Shown here piece by piece: positions 7,887 through 16,177 of a stretch of 64,000 bases of DNA. The position numbers and the translations under genes were made by a program. The stretch is from Pycnococcus provasolii. Lineage: Eukaryota; Chlorophyta; Pseudoscourfieldiophyceae; Pseudoscourfieldiales. Each line of letters begins with the position of its first letter. Position 1 is the stretch's first letter. The stretch is from the NCBI GenBank assembly GCA_049487715.1, contig CP150549.1, positions 434,001 through 498,000 of the forward strand, written 5' to 3'. The notes under the pieces are model-generated. The model worked only from the letters and a program-made list of their open reading frames with translations, was not told the DNA's origin and did not search any database.

Positions 7887-8612
7887 ATGCTCCGAACCTT
7901 TTCGACGTTTTGGGAAGCGTTCGGCGAGGTAAGAGCTCACCTACTTGATGTGCCTGAGAAGGATGATGAGGGGGAGGATATTGACGACGAGATTGATGAT
8001 GTCGATTGGTCTTGGTCCGATGATGAGAAGGAGAAGGATCATGAGCTTGCGGTGGTTCCGGCGAGTGCGAGTGCGAGTGCGAGTGCGGCGAGTGCGAGTG
8101 CGAGTGCGGCGAGTGCGAGTGCGAGTGCGAGTGCGGCGAGTGCGGCGAGTGCGAGTGCAGGCACAAGGCTTCTTCTCACAAAGCCAGGAAGCATTGTGAG
8201 CATTGTTGGGACCACGTTCGACTCCCGCGAGGACGCACTCCGGGGCGCGAGGGAGGCTCATCCAGGAAAGAGTCTTGTCCAAGTGCCTGGCTCAAACAAC
8301 GCGTCCATCAGGCTTAGATGCCGCGACGCGGTGGACGTGACAGCGACGAAGGAGGCACGCGCTGGGGCGAAGCGAGGCAGCTATCAGGCACAGAAGATTG
8401 TTTGGAAGTCCAAAGGCTGTCCAGGCGGGAGCTCCTTAACGCGGGAACGGAAGTGCGCCGACGTGCACAATCCGTGGACGCTGGTGAAGGTTACCCCTCA
8501 CGTGAACTGCGGGGGGCAGCAGAACCTGACGGCGAAAGAACTCGCAGCACTCTGTGAGCGTAAGGTCAGACAGAACCGCGGAATAAGTGCATACACTACT
8601 ACTAGGACTTAA
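7887..8612 (+). CDS. MULE transposase DNA-binding-domain-only protein
   Basis: A 241-residue protein inside the transposon. The N-terminus is acidic (residues ~30-55), followed by an Ala/Ser repeat from a GCGAGT microsatellite (~60-95). The C-terminal part begins GTTFDSREDALRGAREAHPG and shows spaced zinc-ligand candidates: Cys in IRLRCRD, Cys in WKSKGCPGG, then His and Cys in TPHVNCGG, followed by LTAKELAALCE. This layout fits the zinc-binding N-terminal domain of MuDR/FAR1-type transposases, which recognises the element's ends. The DDE catalytic domain and SWIM finger are absent, so the protein cannot itself cut DNA. It may act as an accessory or repressor, or be non-functional (inference). 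Confidence 0.65.
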   Translation: MLRTFSTFWEAFGEVRAHLLDVPEKDDEGEDIDDEIDDVDWSWSDDEKEKDHELAVVPASASASASAASASASAASASASASAASAASASAGTRLLLTKPGSIVSIVGTTFDSREDALRGAREAHPGKSLVQVPGSNNASIRLRCRDAVDVTATKEARAGAKRGSYQAQKIVWKSKGCPGGSSLTRERKCADVHNPWTLVKVTPHVNCGGQQNLTAKELAALCERKVRQNRGISAYTTTRT

Positions 8613-8765
8613 AAGACACCAAGCAACGCAAAAAAAAGACTCATTTTCATGCCACGTGTATGTGCATTCAAGATCGGTGACACAAATTGCGATTTTGGCG
8701 TTAACGGACTAAATCCGAACCCAGCGGACAACCCTTGACAACGGGGATAGGGCGGAAGTTATAGG

Positions 8766-8843
8766 TTTTAGGGATTAGGGTGTAGGGTTAGGGTTAGGGT
8801 GTAGGGTTAGGGATTAGGGTGTAGGGTTAGGTCTAGGGTTAGG
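8766..8843 (+). repeat. Degenerate telomere-like repeat inside the transposon
   Basis: Alternating GGGTTAGGG, GGGATTAGGG and GTGTAGGG units over about 78 bp run straight into the right inverted repeat. The orientation is G-rich on the plus strand. It lies in the element's non-coding 3' part (8613-8834), which holds nothing else recognisable. Confidence 0.8.
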
Positions 8844-8900
8844 AAAAACCTATAATCTGGCCAAAAACAGCGATTTTGGCCTATAATCTGGCCATTTCTC

Positions 8901-8910
8901 GGTCTGCACT
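8901..8910. other. Target-site duplication, right copy
   Basis: GGTCTGCACT immediately right of the right terminal inverted repeat, identical to 7532-7541. Confidence 0.85.
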
Positions 8911-9142
8911 CCCTGCACACGGAGGGCTCCGCGCCTCCGCCGCGGGATAATAATAGACGGGCGACGACGGGAAATCATTTCCTGTCACGCGGATCCGCCG
9001 ATTTGCGAATTTGCCGGCACACGTTCTTGCACACACCACGTTGACGTTGGCTAGCTGGCTAGCTGACTGGCACACGCCATACATTGCGCCCTTCACTGCG
9101 GCCTTCTTGCTTGGTTGCGGCCTTCACCTTGCACTGGCCTTG

Positions 9143-9175
9143 CACCAGGGTTAGGGGCCAGCCCTAACCCTGGTG
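9143..9175. repeat. Telomere-like inverted repeat (hairpin)
   Basis: CCAGGGTTAGGG and CCCTAACCCTGG (12-bp perfect arms, extendable by 2 bp) flank a 5-base loop, about 50 bp upstream of the sulfotransferase start. It is a head-to-head telomere-like arrangement in the 9.1-kb spacer; the rest of 8911-9221 shows no gene. Confidence 0.7.
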
Positions 9176-9221
9176 GCCGATCTGGATCTGGTCTGCCGTC
9201 TGCGGAGGGCGAGTTTCAGGT

Positions 9222-10466
9222 ATGGCCGTCGTTCGCAGGGGTGTGCGTCGTCTCTCGCATGGGTATGTCAGATCGCACACGCAACGCGCCCTGCTTCTCC
9301 TCACGGTGCTAGTCGTGCTGTCGTTCTTCCTGCTGGCGTCGCGCCAGTCCGCCGAGTCGTTCAGAAACATCGAACAGCGCGCGTACTCGCGGCTCAGCTC
9401 CCTGGCTGACGATATCCTTGACGCCACCGACGAAAACCACCTCGCAGCAACCGCGCGAAGAAGAGCTGACCACCTTCACTCGCGTCGAGGAGGTGAAGAG
9501 CACGCGCAGCGAGAGCATCCATCAGCGGCGCAAGAAGTGCACACCGTACCTGAAGGCGAGCACTTCCCCACGACGACCCAGGCTGAGAGCACGCAGAAGA
9601 AGGACAGCGCACACTGGCTGACACCCTTTGGAACGGACGTTGAGCCCTTGCTAATTCGACACCGACAGACGAACAAGTCTACATTATACTTGTCAATACG
9701 ACAATCAAATACGACAATACCCACTCTTCAATGGATCCATCCACCCAAAACAGGGTCTTCGTGGCTGAATGCCATGTACTACACGTGCTGCGGCAAAGTG
9801 ACCCATACATGGGAACCTAAGCGCAATTTAACCAAATCGTGCAAGCACTGCGACGTGAGCACATTTCAATCCGGCCACAAAGGGATAAACGCAACCCGCG
9901 GCGATGTCATCGCCAGCATGTTTCGCAAACCAGCACAGCGCATCAAGAGCGGGTTCTTTCACGATCTACACGACTGTCCGCCAATGATCAGTGAGTTTTG
10001 CGAGCGCAACGAAAAGCGCACTGCAGTCAAGTCCTGCGATTACACAACAATTTTGCGCGACGTTACAGATACATTTGTTCGATACTGGCGATGCGTGGAG
10101 GGGTGTACAGTGAAGATGTTCACGTCACCTAAAGAGTGCTGGGAACAACCGTATCGGCAACCTACGCACGAGGAAGTCACCCGCGCAATATCCGTCGTGA
10201 AAAGTCCTCGCACGTTCGTTGGTCTGACGGAGAAGTTTGATGAATCGGCTGCACTGTTCCATCGAATGTTTGCGGGAGATGGCCCGCCTCTCAAGGAGGT
10301 ACCATTGCTTCGTGCTATGTCAGACGAGAAGAAAAGGTGGCTGACCGATCTTGATCGAGTCATTCGACTGAAGAGTCTAATCGACAGGGCAGACACCTAC
10401 TTGTATAATGCCGCCGCGAAGGTACATCGAAAACGTCTACGATTGTATGGGATCTATGGGATCTAA
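9222..10466 (+). CDS. Golgi-type carbohydrate sulfotransferase
   Basis: A 414-residue type II membrane protein with a membrane segment at residues ~24-43 (LLLLTVLVVLSFFLLA). After a variable stem come the PAPS-binding signatures of membrane sulfotransferases: IHPPKTGSSWLNAMY near residue 172 (5'-phosphosulfate loop) and MFRKPAQRIKSGFFHD near 233 (3'-phosphate site). A later FVGLTEKFDESAALFHRMF is typical of the Sulfotransfer_2 group. It likely sulfates a glycan from PAPS in the Golgi. It lacks the island's 5' cassette and shared anchor but has the 3' cassette. The last ~19 codons (from NAAAKVHRKRLR) are read from the cassette, so its stop depends on it. Confidence 0.85.
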   Translation: MAVVRRGVRRLSHGYVRSHTQRALLLLTVLVVLSFFLLASRQSAESFRNIEQRAYSRLSSLADDILDATDENHLAATARRRADHLHSRRGGEEHAQREHPSAAQEVHTVPEGEHFPTTTQAESTQKKDSAHWLTPFGTDVEPLLIRHRQTNKSTLYLSIRQSNTTIPTLQWIHPPKTGSSWLNAMYYTCCGKVTHTWEPKRNLTKSCKHCDVSTFQSGHKGINATRGDVIASMFRKPAQRIKSGFFHDLHDCPPMISEFCERNEKRTAVKSCDYTTILRDVTDTFVRYWRCVEGCTVKMFTSPKECWEQPYRQPTHEEVTRAISVVKSPRTFVGLTEKFDESAALFHRMFAGDGPPLKEVPLLRAMSDEKKRWLTDLDRVIRLKSLIDRADTYLYNAAAKVHRKRLRLYGIYGI

Positions 10467-10536
10467 CACGATCAATGTACTAAGGGTAAAATATCATACA
10501 TTCGATTTGTCATTTCAACAACCTTTCAATCGCCAT
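10410..10536 (+). repeat. Shared 3' cassette, copy 4, overlapping two gene ends
   Basis: A diverged copy (GGATCTATGGGATCT where the others have GGATCATATAATACGACG). On the plus strand it encodes the C-terminus of the sulfotransferase to 10466. On the minus strand bases 10510-10536 are the last 8 codons (MAIERLLK) and stop of UTP12. It is the only copy in which the cassette end continues into an intact second gene. Confidence 0.85.
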
Positions 10537-13500
10537 CATGTTGAATGTAGCCATATCCCTCATGTGGCGAGCTCCCGAGCGAAGAGGCTCTCTCATCCAC
10601 TTCAGAAGCGCGGTTCCACGGCTACTGGAAACGAGCGGTGTACGATGAAGTCGAACGAGCAAGCTTGCACATCGCATGAGGTGCTCATCGCACGTCACGC
10701 GGCGCGTGCTAGCGGTACCCGCGTGCTCCAGCGGCACGAAAGGAACCTTCTCGCCAGCGGACATCGTGTGCGCAATGCGCTCCAGAAGGTGGTACGCCGC
10801 GTGGAATGGCAGGCTGCAGAACACCGCCTCGAGGTCTGGCGTACGCACGCCGCGCAGTGCGCGCAGCACGTACTCGGTGGGACTCTGTCCAAGCAGCATG
10901 GGGTTTGGCGGAGGCGGATTCTTCTTGCCTCTGCCCTCCTCCATGCGCTTCTCCTCCGCCGTGGCAAGTTCGATAGCGGCAACGAGATCATCCGCAGCAC
11001 CCATTGCATCGAGTGTTCGACGCGCGGACCTTGCCTCGACGAGCGCCTCTTGATCGTCGCCGTCACCACCACCATCGGCGCCGACTTGCCTCGCCGCTGC
11101 ATCCATGGAAGCGAGCCTGTCCTCCGTCCCATTGTCGAGAAGCGCCTCAACGCGTGCCTCGCGCTCCTCCTCCGCAAAAAACGGCTCCTCCGTTCTCTCC
11201 CACACTCGAATGGATCTGTCCTGCCCCACGGTGCACAAGAAGGCACCGTCATTGCTCACAGCAAGTGACCACACCTCTTCCGGCCCATGTCCAGGAAGCG
11301 ACAGCAGGTGCTCACCCGTATCACCGTCCCAGTACTTTACCATGCCATCGCGAGCGCACGTGAAGAGGTGATGCGTCTGCGGAACGAAGGTCACGGCTGT
11401 CAGCCCTGCTTCATGGGCAGGTCGGAACGTGCGTCGACAGTCACCAAAATCGACACCCCATAACCTAAGGCTCTTATCGCCGCTGCCTGACGCGATCAGC
11501 GAAAGGTCCGTGTCACACGACATGCACGTCACCGGAAGTTTGTGACCGTAGAGCGAGTATGCGAGCTGCAGACTTCCGGCACGTACCACCTGAATCGTCG
11601 TGTTCAGCAGCGCCACCGCAAGAAGTGCCCCGACGCGGTATACGGCAAGGCACTCGTCATCCATCTGCAGAGTGCGTACATGTTCCACAGAAAGCTGCAG
11701 TGCCTCAGAAGTGGGCATGTCATTGTCGTCACCCACCTGGTCATGTTCGTCATCGCCACCGTCGTCGTCGCCACCGTCGTCGTCGCCATTCTTCTTGCCA
11801 CTCTTCTTCTTTTTCTTCTTGTCCTTTCGGGCTTTGTCTGATTTTTGAACTTTTCGGGCAACCCATTCCCAAATCTTGACCGAGCCGTCTGCACCGCACG
11901 TCGTGAAACCACCATTGTCAGGATGCGATGCGATGCCGTTTACCCCGCTGGAAGAAGTTCCAGGCTTCGAGGCGACGTGTGCGTCGACATGCTCGTCCAC
12001 AACCTCGCCAGAGCTCAAGTCCACGACATAGATGCCACCCTCCTTCGTACCAGCCATCGCATGCCTCGATCCTGGTGCCACAAGCACACACGTGACGGTT
12101 TCACTGCCAAGCGAGGTGGTGCGTTTGCACGTTAGCGGTAGAGACGTGCGGCCAAGATCACCGTTGTAGTCGTCACCGTCGTCGTCATCAAAGCCTCCAG
12201 CAAGCGCGTGGTAGCGTTCCAGGGACCAACACTTGATACCGCCGTGACCACCCGTCACCACCGTCGATCCGTCGTCGTCGCCAAAGCTCATGCAGCGTGC
12301 ACCGTGGCGGTGCCCCATCCGCTCGACGAGCTTCGTGCGTCGTGACGGCGGATCGGCATCTGCCACAAGCTCGTGCATCTCGAATGCGTTGTTCGTCAAC
12401 GTCACAGTCATCTCGAGTCGCGAAGGTTGTGAGTTCACAACCTCGCCCGCGCGCTTCCGCGCACCCGCGACGGGCAATAGAGTCGCACTGGGACGGAGCG
12501 CCAGGCTACGCGGCTTTGCAGATGTTGCCACATGTGCCACGTGCTCCCACTCGAGATCTGCCGAGTTGGCACCGTCCTCGTCTTCGCCGTCGTCATTGGC
12601 ATCTTCCCCCAGATTGCCTTTCTTTTTTTGTTTCTCAATCTTTCGTTTCCGCCGTCGCTTCAGCTGACGTGCCATCTCGTCCTCCGACCTTCGTCTGTAC
12701 ACGAAAATGCCAGCCTTCGATGCACCCGAGAGCGTGACGAGGAATGTGCCGGTGTCGTCGAAGACGGCGGAATCGACAGCGGCATCCGCGGCACGAGGCT
12801 GTGCAATTGCCATCGCCGCGGGCAACGGAGGTGGCCTTATGGTGCCGACATGCACGATTGCAATTGCCTCATCCTCCCCAACCGCGGCGGCGGCGGTTGC
12901 ATCCTCGTGTTCACTCACGGCGAGCGCGAAGACACTCACACCGCCGCCGTTGCCAACTCCTGCGACGATGGCACGGTCGCCCGTCGGCGAAACTGCGAGA
13001 GTCGCGAGCGCGTGCTCCGTCGCGCGCACGCGCAGCACGCACGTTTTCCTGTCGAGCGGATCCCAAGCTCGCAGCGTTCCATCTCTGCTCACCGTCAGCA
13101 GGCGCACCGCACCGCTCGCCGCGACGACGAAAGCTGCACCGGTGACTGGTGCGCTGTGTCCCTTGAGCCTAGCGACAACACTTTCGCCCAGCGTGTCCCA
13201 CACGGCAGCGGTGGTGTCGTCACTGGTCGTTGCGAGAAGCGCCTCAACGGCATCGTTGCCTTGCGCCTCGCATCCCGGGACGCGCGGCGCGTCTGCCCCA
13301 AACGCCAGCGCGCGTACGGCTGATCGGTGCGCTGACAGGGTCATTGTCGGCGCGTTTGCTATTACCGTGCCCTGCACCGCGAACGTTCTCACCGAGCCAT
13401 CCGCGTACCCCACCGCCACGCACGTCGCGGTTGCGCGCAGGCTGACGACGCGCGGCGCGGCACGCACACCTGCGAGGTCGAGACCTGCGCATGTATAAGG

Positions 13501-13686
13501 CTGCTGCGGCGCGCCCGTGCGCGCCGAGAAGAGCGTCAAGGCGTCGAGGGAGGCGACGGCGAGAATGCCTGATGCTGCCGAGGACGTTGAGGTACTGCCG
13601 ACGTACGCGATGCCCGAGGGCGCGACGGGCGAGCAGACGAGGCCGCACGGGCGCAGAGGCGCGTAGCGCAGGTACGCCTTCACCAT
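10510..13686 (-). CDS. UTP12: U3 snoRNP WD-repeat protein UTP12/DIP2 (WDR3)
   Basis: A 1058-residue nucleolar protein of the small-subunit processome, needed for 18S rRNA maturation. The N-terminus VKAYLRYAPLRPCGLVCS matches the family start. Two WD40 propellers fill residues ~15-850, with clear blades such as SLIASGSGDKSLRLWGVD and FTCARDGMVKYWDGDTGEH. Lys/Asp-rich linkers lie near residues 340-370 and 620-660. The C-terminus has the DIP2/UTP12 domain: SPTEYVLRALRGVRTPDLEA, then LVRLHRTPLVSSS and TFNMMAIERLLK. This domain separates it from UTP13/TBL3. It converges on the sulfotransferase; its last 8 codons lie in the shared 3' cassette. Confidence 0.88.
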   Translation of the reverse strand: MVKAYLRYAPLRPCGLVCSPVAPSGIAYVGSTSTSSAASGILAVASLDALTLFSARTGAPQQPYTCAGLDLAGVRAAPRVVSLRATATCVAVGYADGSVRTFAVQGTVIANAPTMTLSAHRSAVRALAFGADAPRVPGCEAQGNDAVEALLATTSDDTTAAVWDTLGESVVARLKGHSAPVTGAAFVVAASGAVRLLTVSRDGTLRAWDPLDRKTCVLRVRATEHALATLAVSPTGDRAIVAGVGNGGGVSVFALAVSEHEDATAAAAVGEDEAIAIVHVGTIRPPPLPAAMAIAQPRAADAAVDSAVFDDTGTFLVTLSGASKAGIFVYRRRSEDEMARQLKRRRKRKIEKQKKKGNLGEDANDDGEDEDGANSADLEWEHVAHVATSAKPRSLALRPSATLLPVAGARKRAGEVVNSQPSRLEMTVTLTNNAFEMHELVADADPPSRRTKLVERMGHRHGARCMSFGDDDGSTVVTGGHGGIKCWSLERYHALAGGFDDDDGDDYNGDLGRTSLPLTCKRTTSLGSETVTCVLVAPGSRHAMAGTKEGGIYVVDLSSGEVVDEHVDAHVASKPGTSSSGVNGIASHPDNGGFTTCGADGSVKIWEWVARKVQKSDKARKDKKKKKKSGKKNGDDDGGDDDGGDDEHDQVGDDNDMPTSEALQLSVEHVRTLQMDDECLAVYRVGALLAVALLNTTIQVVRAGSLQLAYSLYGHKLPVTCMSCDTDLSLIASGSGDKSLRLWGVDFGDCRRTFRPAHEAGLTAVTFVPQTHHLFTCARDGMVKYWDGDTGEHLLSLPGHGPEEVWSLAVSNDGAFLCTVGQDRSIRVWERTEEPFFAEEEREARVEALLDNGTEDRLASMDAAARQVGADGGGDGDDQEALVEARSARRTLDAMGAADDLVAAIELATAEEKRMEEGRGKKNPPPPNPMLLGQSPTEYVLRALRGVRTPDLEAVFCSLPFHAAYHLLERIAHTMSAGEKVPFVPLEHAGTASTRRVTCDEHLMRCASLLVRLHRTPLVSSSRGTALLKWMREPLRSGARHMRDMATFNMMAIERLLK

Positions 13687-14106
13687 GTGGGGGCAGCGAG
13701 GGATAAAGGGAAGGAGGAAAGCAATGGCGGCTGGGTTGGAGAGAGAGAGGGCGAAGAACGGGAAGGGGGCGGCGGGGTTTAGGGGTTAGGGGTTGGGAAG
13801 ATCCCCGTTCGCCGTTCGGGGGTTGGAGAATAGTCCCTTAGCTATTCGCCATGCATGGTTGTTTTCTTCCGCATGGGAAGGGGTACCGGGTATCAACGAG
13901 GGACCTCCGGCGAATGGCCAATGGCGAATGGCGAATGAAACGCATAGTCTAGATAGGGTACCGGGTAGGGTCATCAACCATGACCACTACTAGTGGTCAC
14001 TTCTTACGTCATCATAGACTATGTGTACGTTGGTACGTTGGTATGTATGAGTTTGTTTTCGGAAGATTTGTCGTAACAGAAAGAAAGAAAGCTGTGAATG
14101 TGTAGT
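13687..14106. other. Intergenic spacer between UTP12 and CHLI
   Basis: Holds a TTTAGGGG/TTAGGGG tract at ~13775-13797 and several related words (ATTCGCCA, GCGAATGG, TACCGGGTA) that form weak inverted repeats around 13800-13970. No gene is supported. It carries the UTP12 5' region and the CHLI 3' region. Confidence 0.6.
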
Positions 14107-15483
14107 CTACGGAAGACCGCCCCATGCACCCGCCTTCTTACCCGAACGAGGGTTCTCCTTCAACTCAGCCGCCGCCTTCGCTGCCGCCTCCTCCTCAGCC
14201 TTCTTCTTCGCAGCCTGCTCAGCCTCCCAATCGTCCGAGTTGAAAATCTTGCGGAACATCATCGCAACCTTGTACCCGCCGTCAATGGGATCCAGCGGGT
14301 CCTTGCGCATGCGGTGGTTCAGGCAGATGGAAACGATCGCGGCGACGTCATCAGCCTCCACCTCCGTCTTCTCCGGCTGGGAGAAGGCGACATATGCGCG
14401 CGCGACGCGGTTCACCACCAGGTCGCCGCGCAGGCCGTCTACGCCGAGCTCGGCACACAGCCCCGCAATCTTCACCTTTAGCGGCCGAGGGACGACGACG
14501 TTGTTGAGGCGCAAGCGCGCCTCCGCGATGCGCTTGCGCAGATCCTCCTCCTCGGGCATCACAGCCTCGAGGTACGACTCCGGGTCGTTGTCGAACGCGC
14601 GGCGCTCCTTAACGAGCTGCACGCGCTCTTCGCTGTTCATGATTGTCGTCACTTCCACGGACATGCCAAATCGGTCGAGCAGCTGCGGGCGCATCTCGCC
14701 CTCGTCGGGGTTTCCGGAGCCAACGAGGATGTACTGTGAGGGGTGCGACACGCTGATGCCCTCGCGCTCGACGGTGTTCCACCCGCCGGCGGCAGAGTCG
14801 AGGACGACGTCGACGATGTTGTCGTCGAGCAGGTTCACCTCGTCGACGTACAGGATGCCGCGGTGCGCCTTGGCGAGCAGGCCAGGCTCGAACGCCTTGA
14901 TTCCCTGCGCAAGTGCCTTTTCGATGTCGATGGTTCCGCAGATGCGGTCCTCCGTCGCACCGAGCGGTAGCTCGACGAGTGGTGTGGAGACGGTCGTGGC
15001 GTTGGGAAGAGGCTCTCCTCCGTTCTCACGGAACGCGTCGATGCAGTCAGGTCCCATGAGTTCCGGGTCGCTTGGACTTGAGTTGTACGCATCCCCCTCC
15101 ACGACGTCAATTTCGGGCAGCAGCGTCATCAGCCCGCGCACCGCCGTGCTCTTTCCCGTGCCCCTGTCGCCCATGATGAGCACACCTCCGATTTTCGGGT
15201 CCACCATGTTGAGGATCAGCGCCGTTTTCACCTGGTCCTGCCCCACGACGCGCACGAACGGGAACACGGCGCGCTGCGTTCGCGTCATGGCATCTTGTTT
15301 CGCATTTTCGGTTTTTTCTATCCGCGGCGCGTCGGTCGCGGTCGCCCTGACGTGCCCCGCCTGACGTGCGCCAAACACCCCAGCCCGCGAAGAGCTAGAC
15401 CGCGAAGAAGACCGCAGAGACCGCGAGGACGACCGCGAGCGCGAGGAGCCGGCAGACAAAGACATCGATGTTGACGACGACAT
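14107..15483 (-). CDS. CHLI: Magnesium-chelatase subunit ChlI, plastid
   Basis: A 458-residue AAA+ ATPase of the Mg-chelatase complex (ChlI/ChlD/ChlH), which inserts Mg2+ into protoporphyrin IX in chlorophyll synthesis in the plastid stroma. The ATG at 15483 gives a Ser/Arg-rich N-terminus of ~65 residues, a convincing transit peptide; the frame is open upstream without need. Walker A GDRGTGKST is at ~104, Walker B GILYVDEVNLLDDN at ~210, and LVGSGNPDEGEMRPQLLDRF (sensor and Arg finger region) near 255. Length fits plant and algal ChlI. The C-terminal tail is rich in Ala/Glu/Lys. Confidence 0.96.
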   Translation of the reverse strand: MSSSTSMSLSAGSSRSRSSSRSLRSSSRSSSSRAGVFGARQAGHVRATATDAPRIEKTENAKQDAMTRTQRAVFPFVRVVGQDQVKTALILNMVDPKIGGVLIMGDRGTGKSTAVRGLMTLLPEIDVVEGDAYNSSPSDPELMGPDCIDAFRENGGEPLPNATTVSTPLVELPLGATEDRICGTIDIEKALAQGIKAFEPGLLAKAHRGILYVDEVNLLDDNIVDVVLDSAAGGWNTVEREGISVSHPSQYILVGSGNPDEGEMRPQLLDRFGMSVEVTTIMNSEERVQLVKERRAFDNDPESYLEAVMPEEEDLRKRIAEARLRLNNVVVPRPLKVKIAGLCAELGVDGLRGDLVVNRVARAYVAFSQPEKTEVEADDVAAIVSICLNHRMRKDPLDPIDGGYKVAMMFRKIFNSDDWEAEQAAKKKAEEEAAAKAAAELKENPRSGKKAGAWGGLP

Positions 15484-15879
15484 CCACCAAGTACTTGAGA
15501 GATAGCGGAAATGGGGAGGCGGCGAGAGAGAGAAGAGAGCGAGGGTCTGGAGTGAAAAATCCCCGGTGGGAATCCAACCAAGGTGAATGTGGGGGGAAGA
15601 GAAGGACCGAATCCCATCGGGGATCAGATAGATCAAAATTACAGCAGAAGATCGGGCAAGCAGAAGATCGGGCTGGTTAGGGACTCCCCCCGACCCCTTG
15701 AGAAGTCCATGCTTTTCGGTCCTCGGGGGGATCCCCAACTTATTTTTTTTAAGACATCGAGGATCGACCATAACGCCTCGTCCACCTAGGGTAGGGAGAA
15801 TCCAGGTGCCAGTTCAGGGGAAAGATGGAATAAAAGGGGATACCGGTTCAGTCGTTCAGTAACATGTTTTACAACAAGT

Positions 15880-15945
15880 TGGGGGTTTGGGGTTTGGGGG
15901 TTGGGGTTTGGGGTTTGGGGTTTGGGGTTTGGGGGTTGGGGGTTT
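15880..15945 (-). promoter_or_regulatory. AAACCCC repeat upstream of CHLI
   Basis: On the minus (coding) strand this is a string of AAACCCC/AACCCCC units 400-460 bp before the CHLI start. It resembles the CCCC[G/A]AA motif found upstream of other genes in the window. The remainder of the 15484-16177 spacer holds no gene. Confidence 0.45.
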
Positions 15946-16077
15946 TGGCCTCTACAAGTACGGTACCGGTAACTTACCTCTACGAGTATAAAGTACCTTG
16001 AGTCACGAAAAGGGTTCCATCGTTATTCAACCTCCTCGAGGCTCAACCTTGTCAACGTCCACGGGATCAGGCTGTCA

Positions 16078-16091
16078 GGGAGGGAGGGAGG

Positions 16092-16153
<62 letters not shown>
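16078..16153. repeat. GGGA then (GA)n microsatellite
   Basis: About five GGGA units followed by some 27 GA units, ending 25 bp before the stop of the acyl-CoA dehydrogenase gene, so it lies in that gene's 3' UTR region. Confidence 0.9.
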
Positions 16154-16156
<3 letters not shown>

Positions 16157-16177
16157 ACCTTAGGTGACGACCTGACT

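Larger units (their letters stand above)
7542..8900. mobile_element. MULE-like DNA transposon with perfect 66-bp TIRs and 10-bp target duplication
   Basis: Bases 7542-7607 and 8835-8900 are exact reverse complements of each other (66 of 66, outer end GAGAAATGGCCAGATTATAG). Each arm holds two direct copies of GGCCAGATTATAGG. Directly outside lie identical 10-bp repeats, GGTCTGCACT at 7532-7541 and 8901-8910, the expected target-site duplication. Long TIRs with a duplication of 8-11 bp are typical of Mutator-like elements. The 1359-bp element carries one gene (7887-8612) encoding only a transposase-type DNA-binding region, so it is non-autonomous. Identical arms and a perfect duplication imply recent insertion. 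TTAGGG-like repeats sit just inside the right arm. Confidence 0.9.

Noticed and set aside
7881-8282. Other frames across the GCGAGT repeat in the transposon
   Set aside because: They are repeat translations (Arg-Val or Ser-His repeats); only the 7887 frame has zinc-ligand spacing outside the repeat.
10510-13686. Identity as UTP13/TBL3 rather than UTP12
   Set aside because: The C-terminal block (SPTEYVLRALRGV, LVRLHR, FNMMA) is the DIP2/UTP12 form, and the N-terminal YLRYAP fits WDR3.
15880-16153. Possible CRISPR-like array in the G-rich and GA tracts
   Set aside because: Simple tandem repeats without unique spacers, in a nuclear eukaryotic context.
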